Source: Phoronis ovalis
Taxonomy: Eukaryota; Phoronida; Phoronidae
Assembly: GCA_028565635.1 (NCBI GenBank)
Contig: JAOXYB010010234.1
Coordinates: 1-19,937, forward strand
Reading direction: 5' to 3'
DNA: 19,937 bases
In this document: positions 9,315 to 18,062 of the stretch, one piece after another
Numbering within the stretch: the first letter of the stretch is position 1
How the letters are laid out: each line of letters opens with the position of its first letter
Position numbers and translations under genes: made by a program
The notes under the pieces: model-generated
What the model was told of the DNA's origin: nothing
Seen by the model: only the letters and a program-made list of their open reading frames with translations
The model's database searches: none

Positions 9315-9926
9315 GTCATCATCATCATCATCATCGTCATCATCGTCATCATCAAGAGCTTTCTTTAGCTCTTCCAAATCATCTTCCGATATATCATCCA
9401 TTTTGTCACTGAGCTCATCTGCGTGTATATGTACAAATGTTATGTCTTTGTGAAAATTAAAATGTTTAATTTTTATAACGTTGTATTTTCTTTTTACTCT
9501 TTATAAAAATAGCAAGTAACTACAATTGCAGTTAAAGAATGCATTATGAAATTAAAGTAGGTATCAAAAAATGCCTGTATCTAATTTGAAAAGAAAAGAA
9601 AGCACACAACTAGGAAAGTTCATTACTGTGTAGCGGAGAGGCATAGCCAAATGTATAAAGAAGGTTATCTATTTCTGCAATATAAAATCATGACAATAAC
9701 ATACCTTCAATATATAATCATGACAATAACATATCGTTAATAAATAATCATCATATCATGACAATAACACAAATTCAATATATAATCATGACACTAATAT
9801 ACCTTCAATATATAATCATGACAATAACATACCTTCAATATATAATCAAGACAATAACATACCTTCGGTGATGGCTCTACATGCGACAATCAAGCAAACC
9901 AAACCAAGAATAACTAACAACTTCAT
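8437..9926 (-). CDS. secreted precursor: signal peptide, poly-Asp/acidic region, basic 12-Cys double cystine-knot-like domain (182 aa, 4 coding exons)
   Basis: Coding exons are 9926-9863, 9418-9265, 8901-8770 and 8635-8437 (64+154+132+199 nt; 182 codons plus TAA). All junctions are GT..AG and phases agree (1, 2, 2): donors GAAG|GTATGT, TGAG|GTAGGT and GCAG|GTATAT; acceptors CACGCAG, TTTTTCTAG and TTTTTCAG. Residues 1-18 or so are a signal peptide. Residues 22-43 are a charged helix-like stretch, 44-66 are 23 consecutive Asp, and 67-97 are Asp/Glu-rich. Residues 109-182 are Lys/Arg-rich with Cys at 109, 116, 120, 121, 126, 131 and 138, 145, 151, 152, 157, 175. Spacings C-x6-C-x3-CC-x4-C-x4-C and C-x6-C-x5-CC-x4-C-x17-C fit the inhibitor cystine knot twice. 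An acidic pro-part next to a basic Cys-rich end is usual for antimicrobial, toxin-like or hormone-like precursors; function here is unknown. No dibasic site directly precedes Cys109. Confidence 0.72.
9285..9353 (-). repeat. in-exon GAY microsatellite encoding 23 Asp
   Basis: Sixty-nine bases of uninterrupted GAT codons with a few GAC, all Asp, inside the second coding exon. Because the unit is 3 bp, slippage changes run length without breaking the frame. Poly-Asp after a signal peptide also occurs in mollusc shell-matrix proteins such as aspein, but these lack an ICK-like end. Confidence 0.85.
9688..9866 (-). repeat. 30-bp minisatellite that amplifies the 5' splice site
   Basis: About six copies of a 30-bp unit end exactly at the exon 1 donor. 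On the minus strand each unit reads GAAGGTATGTTATTGTC then ATGATTATATATT. The true donor sits at 9863/9862. Identical or near-identical donors recur in the intron at offsets of 30 and 60 bp (9833 and 9803) and again near 9705; the copies between are mutated. Use of a downstream copy would add a TGA stop within seven codons. Confidence 0.8.
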
Positions 9927-10552
9927 GATCACTCTTCACCTGCACCTAAACAAAACGGTATAAATACAAGTCGGTATGCATGACTATTCCTTTGGACAAC
10001 TATAGCATGTGCAAAATAGTAAAGTAGTAAACGTAATTTATATGTTTAACTGCTGTTTTGCAAGATTCACTGATTTCAATGAACGGTGTAGACATGATCA
10101 TTGATGTGACCAAGAAAACGCGGATCACTATCTCAAACTAAAGCAACGAGAATGTGTATCAACAGGTCCTGTTAATTTAAGTGTTTGTGTTTCGATACGA
10201 ACACTCAAGTTTCAAGTGAACGTAAATAACACAAACTAAATTGAGAAAGGTTAAGACTCCAAAAACAATACATATAGCAAAATATTGTTTCCTAAAAGCT
10301 TTTGTCATTAAACTTTGTACACTTAGAGACATTAATTTAACATTCATATTAAACAGATGATGCCGTTGAAAAATGAACTTTATGCTACTGCAATGTTAAT
10401 GTATGTATTGCAAATTAGGATCATCAGTAATTTTGTTCATAAAATGCTATTTCATCATGCTCGTGTTGGTATTGATAAAAATAAAAATTTCGTTAACTTT
10501 AATTTTACATTTAGCCTATGCAGCTAAACTAATAACCATCGAGACATCTTAC

Positions 10553-10606
10553 CTGCGTACACTGTGCAGCTAGTGAGAAGTATCAAGAGGTGATATCATT
10601 TGTATA
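10553..10606 (-). promoter_or_regulatory. candidate promoter and 5' non-coding exon of the Cys-rich precursor gene
   Basis: TATACAA (10606-10600) is followed by a short stretch ending in a strong donor, CGCAG|GTAAGATG, with the exon ending at 10553. The matching acceptor would be TTTTGTTTAG with the exon starting at 9945, 19 bp upstream of the ATG at 9926. That makes a 607-bp 5' UTR intron. An alternative is direct initiation from TATTTATA near 9960. Not decidable without transcripts. Confidence 0.35.
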
Positions 10607-10609
10607 ACA

Positions 10610-11950
10610 TCACACACAAGTAGATGGGACATTATTTGTCCAGTAGAGACATCAGAAACATTTTATTGTTATTTAACATTATTACATGACTTCGTGATAG
10701 CTTCTAGTACCATAAATTTAAATTTAATAAAAATTAAGTACCAGTAACTTGGCATCTTTAAACATTAAAAATACAATCAAAGGACGCTGCCCATGACAGC
10801 TTGCCCTGGAAATTAAATTTACTTTAATTTGTATTATACTTAACTAGCCAAGGTTATATTTCTTACAAGTGAGTTAATACAGCCTACATGGTTCCGCATG
10901 AAGGTTCAATAGAAAAGTACACTCAACATTTGAATAAGCGTGTTATTAAGAAAGTTTAATAAAATATGACTGCTTATAAATATGAAAATCTAATGATATT
11001 TTAAAACAAAACATATTGTCAAAAATACAGCATCAATAACTAACTAAAAATGTCACGTTCATTTTCGTTTCTCAGCATACGAATGATATGATCCATTCAG
11101 TAAAATACTAGCATTCAAATTCAATTTTAGTTCTGTGTTTTAAATAAATTATCTAAATCATCTATCTAGAACAGTTCAGTGTACAGTACTGATACTATAA
11201 TATTGTGAGAAACCAAATAAAATGGAAAATTAACAAGTAAAGCTCAGATATAACTTAAATTTCATCGAAATGGAGAATGCTAGTTCATACACGTTTCTAA
11301 AAGCAGGCATCGTGTACAAGTATGCCCCAGCCTCTGCTAATTTTTTTATTCACATGTTTTGCCAAAAAAAGTATCAAGTTTTAAAAATAGTGTTGTTATA
11401 AGTATATTACTCACCATTTTTTGAATGTTTGTCAAGATTTAATTAATAGTTGCTTTATTTATTCATTTAAAATGACTTTCTGTCTACATGCCTATTTGAA
11501 AACAATGCAGACAAACTTATGTAAACTGATGAGTGGCAGTTTCTGTAACGTTATAATAAAACGCCTTTTGTTTCGCTAGGGCATTGTTTTATTTGCAGCA
11601 AACATACATGACAGTAATAAAAAAGTCTAGCAAATTTGAACTTTGTACAAATAACGTTACTTTATAGATTTATACAATATCTACTGACCATGTCTGCTTC
11701 GTTTTTATTTTAGAAAAAAATGTATGTGTCAGGACAAAATAAAATCAAATGGGACATTTCAAATTGGAATATGTATAATTTTTAAAAGAAAGCAAACATT
11801 AGTAAAATCTGAGACACCGTTTTGTAATTCAACGTTATATGTAAAGATGATTTGTGATAAGTTTGAAATTTGAAAAAAACATTTTTTTACCCAAACAGCC
11901 TGATACTGATATCCAGATACTGTTACTGATTTTGGAAAAAGCATTTTTTG
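10610..11950. other. no gene seen; AT-rich intergenic DNA
   Basis: No supported exon, RNA gene or repeat. Short frames are broken by stops, and no signal-peptide exon for the Cys-rich frame at 11955-12164 was found here. Confidence 0.4.
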
Positions 11951-11954
11951 TTAA

Positions 11955-12164
11955 TCGACTGATTCTCCTATATCTGGGTCGGGTGGCATCATCCTGTGTA
12001 TTGCAAGTTGGACTCTCTACACGACGCCATTCTTACGTTCTGATTTCCGTAGATGCCGAACTAAATATAGGAGGCTTTTCTGCAAATTTCCTAAGATATG
12101 TGAAGATCCAGGTCAAGGTTGTAGGTGTAGGTGTAACTGCAGATGTAGGTGCAAAGACAGGTAG
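11955..12164 (+). CDS. candidate Cys-rich basic C-terminal exon
   Basis: The frame opens after TAA 11952-11954 and runs to TAG 12162-12164. Its last ~38 residues hold nine Cys: C-x8-C-x5-C-x6, then six Cys alternating with Arg or Asn, in an Arg/Lys-rich context that ends in Lys-Asp-Arg. The end comes from a GTAGGT-like hexamer repeat (12119-12150), so the alternating Cys could be a chance reading of simple sequence. The upstream half (three Cys, KFPKICEDPGQGC) is not repetitive and looks protein-like. TATTGCAAG at 12007 is a possible 3' splice site. No signal-peptide exon or AATAAA was found nearby; GATAAA at about 12233 is the only weak candidate. It does not match any antimicrobial peptide family that I recognise. 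Confidence 0.3.
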   Translation, partial: STDSPISGSGGIILCIASWTLYTTPFLRSDFRRCRTKYRRLFCKFPKICEDPGQGCRCRCNCRCRCKDR

Positions 12165-12247
12165 TTGCAAATATTATGATGAAAATGACATATATTGATT
12201 ATTAGTATAGCAAATTGTAGTAAAATTTAAATGATAAAGTTGATAGT

Positions 12248-12253
12248 TTTATT
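12248..12253 (-). terminator. possible poly(A) signal of the NYN/zinc-finger gene
   Basis: Minus strand reads AATAAA about 250 bp past the TGA at 12503-12505, on the far side of the CAC repeat. It is the first canonical hexamer downstream. Confidence 0.4.
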
Positions 12254-12299
12254 TAATAGATTGTTTTTAGCAAAACAAATCGATTTAGCATATATTTAT

Positions 12300-12402
12300 A
12301 ACACCACCACCACCACCACCACCACCACCACAACCACCACCACAACTACTTCCACCACCACAACCACCACAACCACCACCACCACCACCACCACCACCAC
12401 CT
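12300..12402. repeat. (CAC)n / (GTG)n trinucleotide microsatellite
   Basis: About 100 bp of CAC units with scattered CAA, AACTACTTC and other interruptions. It lies between the stop codon of the NYN/zinc-finger gene and its likely poly(A) signal, hence within the probable 3' UTR (as GGT repeats on the transcribed strand). Confidence 0.9.
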
Positions 12403-12502
12403 AACACGTTACACAACAATGTTCCTAAAATATTATACTAGTGCAGTATCTCATTTGATATATATAAACACAATGGAGGTGCGCATTTACGACTAAAATT
12501 CT

Positions 12503-12907
12503 TCATGTTGAAGTGTTTTTATGAACTCTCTCCATGTGTCCCCGGATATTGCATTTGCGGCAGAAGGAGTCCTCTGGAGTGTGTGCATAATAACAGGATT
12601 GGTTTCTTTTCATGTGAGGGCATGGGTTTTCATTCACAACGTAATCACATTTTATATATTTTCTTTTAGTTACACACGTCAAAAAGTATTTCATAATATC
12701 TTGAACTTTAATTTTTTCTTCTTTTGGCTTTATGCCATCACGGATCATTTCGTAATTTATGTGACCTGTCTCGTTACATTCTTTACAATATGCTTCTTCA
12801 GAAGTGTGTGCGAACATGCATTCGCTCTCATCATGCCGCCTTTTTTCTGGACGCCGAATGGCATGAAGGCATGGTATAGTTTTTAGTTTTTCTTTGTTTC
12901 CTTCTTT
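12503..12907 (-). CDS. tandem CCCH/CCHC-type zinc fingers, -1 frame relative to the NYN exon
   Basis: Open from just after a TAG at 12908-12910 to TGA 12503-12505. It encodes two similar modules. Each has a Pro-Cys-x-His start, a basic stretch, then C-x3-H (CMFAH, CYYAH), then T-x-E-D/E and C-x2-C-x4-H (YCKECNETGH, FCRKCNIRGH), the second with a further His (C-x2-C-x4-H-x4-H). The pattern suggests paired CCCH plus CCHC-like fingers that bind RNA, a usual partner for NYN nucleases. It overlaps the NYN reading frame by 25 nt and has no good start of its own: the first ATG (12817) falls inside the first module. It is best read as the C-terminus of the NYN protein, separated by a frame break. Confidence 0.6.
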   Translation of the reverse strand, partial: KEGNKEKLKTIPCLHAIRRPEKRRHDESECMFAHTSEEAYCKECNETGHINYEMIRDGIKPKEEKIKVQDIMKYFLTCVTKRKYIKCDYVVNENPCPHMKRNQSCYYAHTPEDSFCRKCNIRGHMERVHKNTST

Positions 12908-13909
12908 CTATTCACAGATATCCACGCTTTCTCAGTTTGTTTATATGCTGTATGTACTTTTGTCTTGCTATATATTGTTTCCAACTTTTGCACTGCATCG
13001 TTGTAAAACTTTTCCCATGCTTTTCTGTCATTTTTTGGGTGAAACAAGAGCCATTGTAAAGTTGACTCTTCATTTAGAATCTTGCGCCAAAGGAATGCGA
13101 TTTTTGTCTCACGTACAAGACTATTTCGCCAGTTTTCATTTGGTTCAAAGTCTATGTTTTTCAAGTAAATACAACTTTCTTCATCTTTTGTGTCCATTAT
13201 TTTATCTTGCATAAACGTAACTTCTTCGAATGCTGCATCTAGCTCTTGTATGGATATATGTTGCGAACTAAGCTGTCTTATCTTACCAGCCAATGAAAAG
13301 GCCCAGCTGTGCATTTCAAATTCCCATTGTTTTAGTTGACAGAGTCCTTTTTTCACAGCAGGTAAAATGTCCTCGTCCCCGCTCAGTATTAAAACTGTTC
13401 CCAAAATGGATGCCGGATTGCATACCAGTGCAGTGATGTCTGCCACCAGTTGCTGGTCCACCTGCTTTTCTTTGCCCGAATGTTTACTTTGGTCAAATTC
13501 ACATACTTTATACCCTGTTCTTTTTAAGTAATCCTTAAAGGGTTGTAAATGTTCTGAAGTGTGCGCATAAATTGACTTTTCTATGACAGTCCTTTCCTTT
13601 GCAACAAGTGTTTCTAGTCTTTCCATGTTTATACGAACTGCTGGATCAAGACCTCCCTCGAGCTCTTGTCCTTGTATTCTCTGTGCCGATATCCAAATAT
13701 TGGAAAAATCGACAAAGATGTATATTAGTGCTCTTCTTGGTAAGTCCCCTTGCTGGTGGTCGTTGTACATCTGGTCTTCTTCCAGTAGTATAATTATCCG
13801 ACAGTCATAGCAAAGATACGCATAGGCGTTTGAAAAATATTGTTGTGTACTTGCTGCAATATCTCTTTTGCACTTTGCACACTTTTTTGCTGACTTGTTT
13901 TCTGTATAC
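12883..13909 (-). CDS. NYN/PIN-like ribonuclease domain exon with N-terminal CxxC finger
   Basis: The exon starts after TTTTCAG at 13910 and is open for 341 codons to TAA 12883-12885. The first ~45 residues include C-x2-C and C-x2-C pairs (KCAKCKRD, YLCYDCR), a probable zinc ribbon. The NYN domain follows. Numbering from the Met at 13770: IYIFVDFSNIW (Asp21, Asn24), KQVDQQLVADI (Asp105, Asp111), and ILSGDEDILPAVKKGL (Asp132, Asp134). These are the acidic metal-binding positions of the NYN/PIN-like fold of RNases such as LabA-type proteins, N4BP1 and MARF1. The tail (about 190-295) is helical and Trp/Lys-rich. The zinc fingers continue in the -1 frame at 12907-12503. Upstream exons are not identified; the first intron ends phase 1 before a split codon. 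Role, by family, is RNA cleavage; target unknown. Confidence 0.72.
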
Positions 13910-13911
13910 CT

Positions 13912-14405
13912 GAAATTTTGAAAGTACTGTTTACTTTTAAGATACCCCTAAAAGAGATCTCTTAATTATCAATGTTAGGCCTGCTTTTGTGCTTGTAAAC
14001 TACATCCTAAAGCTATGTTAAGAGAAATAAACAGAGAGTTTTAGGGAGAGATGCTGAAGTAACATTTTTTATGATTAAGAGCCTTGACTACACAATATAA
14101 AAGTTACGACTACTTAACAGAAATACGTAACATTTGATAGTTTAAATTTTTGCAAAGGCAAGGATTACTGTTAGTAATCATTGACATTTTATAAGATTAA
14201 TAGCGCATGAAGACAAATGTGTCTTAAAACTTAGTACTTTATTTGCAATTACCAGAATCTGCTACTGATCATACCACTTTTTTATGATTAAAATACAATT
14301 TGCACGAATAAAGGAAGACACAATTTTAAGTTAAAAAATTAATACCTTAATTATAGCAAAGATAACATGTGTTTTAGCAGTGTCTGCTTGAAATTGAAAC
14401 AAACC
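13912..14405. other. no gene seen; intron or intergenic DNA between divergent loci
   Basis: The 13912-13940 part reads as a 3' splice-site region on the minus strand (AAGTAAACAGTACTTTCAAAATTTTCAG). The remainder is AT-rich with no supported exon. It may be intron of the NYN gene. Confidence 0.4.
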
Positions 14406-14409
14406 CCCA

Positions 14410-16077
14410 ATGCTCGATGCTCGCGGAAACTCTCCTATAGCCCTCAATGATTGCACCCATAGTCACAGCGACGTTTGTAAACAATGTCACGATCTAGAAC
14501 TTCTCGTTGATGATGTTGTTTTGGTTGTAAAAGAGCGTATTATGGATCCTGGTCAGAAAGATAACCTAAATCACATTGTCTTTAGAAACTGCTGTAAACT
14601 GTATCAAAGCATTGAAAAAAACATCAGCTTAGAGTTATGCACCAGGATACAGCTAGAATAGATACTGTAGATGGACTTTCTGAAAAGAAGGTCCTAATTG
14701 TTTGTGAGTGGGCCATGAAGTTTTTGAAACAAAGTTACAAAGATGAAACTCAAAAAGAATTTTTTGGTAAGAAGGGATTGCCATGGCATATTAATGTTGT
14801 TTATAAAAAAGTGAATAATGAATCAGCTGTTCTTATACACACCTTTGATAACTGTGTATAAGACTTTACTGCAATAACTGCAATTTTGTAAACACACTCG
14901 AGTTGTTAGAACAAAAATATTCCGTACGTTATTGAAGAAGCTTCACTTTTACAGGATTATGCTTGCTGTTACAAAAACACTGCAAACTAACTGATACTAA
15001 AGTGAGCAATGTTGACTTCTCAGAACCTCAAGGTGGGAAATGTATATGTGTTGGAATGTCAGTAGTGACAAAATGTCATACGAAGTCTTATACAAATGAG
15101 GGAGATGATGTGCTGACTGAAAAGGACTTTAGAGATGCAGCTAATTCTGGAGGCGTATAAGTGGCAGTGATTGCCTCCGAAAGATGCTTTTGTTAAAGTT
15201 GATACCAAAGTTGACCACATCACCAAGCTGAACAATTTTAGAAGTGAACATGAAGGTTTGAGAGCATGTTAGGCTTTTGGTGTTTGTGAAGGAAAAGTAA
15301 TACCATGGGCTCAATGTACTGGTATGTAACATTTATGAAAGATTGGCCTTATATACCATACGACAGTTATGACTGTTTACATTTTGTAAACTTTACAGTA
15401 TATTTAAACTACTTGCAGTGTAAGCCATCATACATTTTTTGCTATGCCTTTGCCCAGCTATAGAGTTAGGACTATTCCATGTTTTTGTGATGTAGTTGTA
15501 AGTGTTTTAGAAACCCCACCACCCAGAATATCTTTACATCACTATTAGTCATGATATTCCTTGTAAGAATGCTTTCTGCTAGCACACAAGTTATTCCACA
15601 TCATTAAGAATCTGAAACTAGATATAAACTAAAATACGAGATCACTATATGATATGTTTCTACTGATTTTAAATTCAAGTACTCTTAGAAATGCTGTTTA
15701 ATAATAGTTTTCGTTCAGTTTCAGAAATCCCAAGACTTACAACTGAAGGAGAAAGTCTACAAATGTTTGGCACTCAGCACCGTATGAGACAAAATGTAGA
15801 TTCTAGAAACCAATTTAGTGAAAGTGAAGAGGAATCTGAGGCTGCTGCATCAACAGATTGTCTGTCATATCCTACCCCTGGGCTGCATTAAAATTTAACA
15901 TCACACACAAGACTTGAGAATCACTTAAATTTTGCAAAGTGTAAACTCAGGGTTGAAAGTGAGCCACTTTGTGATTATGTATGAAAAATGTATGTTAAAA
16001 AAATAGATAAAGTTGTGACAGTTATTCAGCCACATTTAAGTCATTGTAGGATTTTAGACAGTCGCTCTAGTCTGTAG
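14410..16077 (+). pseudogene. decayed copy of an unnamed transposon-like gene with C-terminal C2H2-type finger (two exons)
   Basis: Exon 1 (14410-15321) opens with a Cys motif (HSDVCKQCHDLELLVDD). It continues in frame 3 with HQDTARIDTVD, LIVCEWAMKF, GKKGLPWHINVVYKKV and FDNCV, then DYACCY, and in later frames with SEPQGGK, KCHTKSY, NEGDDVLT, ITKLNNF and PWAQCT. This block order is that of a large, widely dispersed family of uncharacterised proteins in cnidarians, molluscs and fish. In intact members DYACCY is normally D-N-A-G-C-Y-H. Breaks: a frame change at the A-run 14615-14621, stops at 14859, 14889, 14907, 14988, 15158 and 15270, and further frame changes near 14965 and 15177. Donor CTG|GTATGT (15321/15322) and acceptor TTCGTTCAG (15718) join in matching phase. 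Exon 2 (15719-16077) ends with a finger-like C...SHTRLENHLNFAKC, with stops at 15889 and 15982. Family assignment is from memory of the pattern. Confidence 0.68.
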
Positions 16078-16199
16078 ATGAGTATCCTCGTGAGTAGCAC
16101 AAGGCGACACTCTAGACCACTTCTGCTCTCAATGACCCTGTCATTTTGCACTCAATGTGATCCCACATTTTGTTTTGTTTATATCTCCACTACTTTTGA

Positions 16200-16670
16200 C
16201 AATGAAAATTGGTGAATAAGGTTATGTAAATAATTATATCTTAATTAATCACGTAATGATCAAGGTCACCACCAGGAGCCGCCACACGATGGTGTACCTT
16301 TTTCTTTATTATTATTACAGCAGTGTTTGAGATAGAGTAGTGAAATTTGGTAGGCATGTTAAATGGACAGTAATATATTATTTTTTTGCATAATAGTGAA
16401 CACAATCACCACCAGGGGTCGCTAAGTAAACATTTAAGTTATTATTTAGAACACTAGCAGTTTTTGAGATAGTGTAATGAAAATTGGTGTACAGGGTGAG
16501 ATAATAATTACCTTTCAATTGATTACGTAATAATGAACAAGGTCACCGCAAGAGTAATGATATTAGGTGGGCTGGTTAATTGAACACTCTTATTTTAATT
16601 GCTTATGTACTATTTCACAAGGTAACCATCAGAAGCCACCACATAAAAGTTTCTAGCGTGTGTGTGATGT
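16200..16670 (+). repeat. left-arm tandem units, ~137 bp, 3-4 copies
   Basis: ATGAAAATTGG-type boxes at 16202, 16341 and 16477 (spacing about 137) and a box like GTAATAATGAACAAGGTCACC at about 16250, 16387, 16517 and 16605. Each unit pairs a TTACGTAA-like palindrome with a CAAGGTCA half-site, then a CACCA(G)GRG-CGCCA stretch. Confidence 0.75.
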
Positions 16671-16756
16671 AAAACAAAAATGAGATCGTAGTCACAGCGC
16701 GAAATGAATATAAATTTGTTCGGCTACGACGTCGAATATCCAAACTTCTTAAATAT

Positions 16757-16789
16757 CCTTCGGATATCCGAAGGGGCTACGATCGTAGC
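16757..16789. repeat. two adjacent perfect palindromes
   Basis: CCTTCGGATATCCGAAGG (16757-16774, 18 bp) and GCTACGATCGTAGC (16776-16789, 14 bp) are each perfectly self-complementary and are separated by a single G. A third short palindrome, CGACGTCG, lies just upstream at 16727-16734. Confidence 0.85.
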
Positions 16790-16799
16790 GGTCATAGAT

Positions 16800-17990
16800 T
16801 CGACATGAATTTGACAAACATAAGTATGTTGCGCCGCATTAACAGGCTCCGTTGACTGTGTCGGTTACACCAGTTTAGCCGCATTAAGTGGCTACGTCCT
16901 AGAATATCCGTCAATGTAATGTCATATTTCTTTTATTAGGGTTGAGGTAGAATGCAACGTAATTTGAAATAAAAAAGTTAATTTTTAGTATGACATGACA
17001 AAAAAATTATAATTCAGTACTAACGATGGTAACCGGGTGCTGTTAGCTGGTCCGGGCATATTTATTTTTTGTGCCGATAACTCGATCAACTCAATTCCAA
17101 CAGAATCAAAAAAAAATCTATTTGTTTTAAAGAAGGTAAACAATTCATATTCTACAAAGAATAGATTAACAAATTATATAGTTAAATTAACAAAATATAT
17201 TTAAAGAGATATTTTAATTCCACGCATGGTTCCATGCTCCGTGGAATTATCCGTCAGCATAATATTATAAATATTATAAAGTATGAAGTAAAATGCAATG
17301 CAATTTAAAGGAACTTAATATGTATTCTGTAACTACTAAATGTCATAAATCGTTACTAATGCCTAGCCGGTTTAGCCCTAATTACACTAATCCGTGTCCG
17401 GGTACATTAACCGTTACCTATAACTCTATCACTCATGGCTAATTCAGCGTAGCTGCATTAAGCATTCGTCAGTCTAATGTTATAGATAATTTTAAGATAC
17501 AAAAATAAAATGTAATATTCTCATTACAAATGGGTAGCCATACTATTAGTCCGTCAGCCGAGGGTAAAACATCGACCTAGCGTATAGAAAGACAAAATGG
17601 CATTTTTTGAATACCTTTGGTCCTAACTCACATTTCCAGAGTAAATGGACATCTCGGTACCTGGGCCAATTTTTAGCCACGGACGCTATTATGATTTTGT
17701 TGCTGAGTCAGCAGAACTGATTTAAACAGGGGTAAGGATAGCATTATATCCTATATTTTTGTGATCTGAGTAAATGTTGTAGAGCTAGAGAATGACCACT
17801 TATTGGAAAAAAGATGACATATGCTACGCGGTAAATTAACTTTTACTACAATCGGAACGCTGCATGGGGTCACCAGAGGTCAAAAGGTCATGACCCCTAA
17901 ATGTTGCTTGTAGTGTTGGTCTTACTTGTAATGGCGTCATACGTTGAATCAAAAACATGTTTCGAAATGTAATCTATTATGTACAACATG
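16800..17990. other. foldback interior; no gene seen, diverged internal repeats
   Basis: A motif set recurs loosely: 'CCGTCA...TAATGT/ATAT...TATA', then 'AAAATGCAA(T/C)G(C/T)AATTT', at about 16905, 17250 and 17465. Each follows GCATTAAG/GTTTAGCC-like stretches. GGGGTCACC/GGTCATGACCCC appears at 17866-17899. No open frame of note. Confidence 0.45.
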
Positions 17991-17999
17991 CGATTAATA

Positions 18000-18007
18000 T
18001 ATATAAA
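18000..18007 (+). promoter_or_regulatory. TATA box upstream of the small zinc-finger-like ORF
   Basis: TATATAAA followed by AGCTGCTT lies 56 bp before the ATG at 18063. That distance leaves room for a start site near 18030 and a ~30-nt leader. Confidence 0.45.
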
Positions 18008-18062
18008 GCTGCTTCCGTATTTATTTACTCTCCCATACTAGTGAAGACTTTGATGTGTAAAT

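Noticed and set aside
9250-9453. Plus-strand poly-Ser frame
   Set aside because: It is the antisense of the poly-Asp exon (ATC read as TCA).
11854-12198. 114-codon plus-strand frame ending in Val/Gly repeats
   Set aside because: The repeats are another frame of the GTAGGT hexamer; the Cys-rich frame is more protein-like, though also uncertain.
12521-13214. Hydrophobic plus-strand frames over the NYN/zinc-finger gene
   Set aside because: They are antisense to well-supported NYN and zinc-finger coding sequence.
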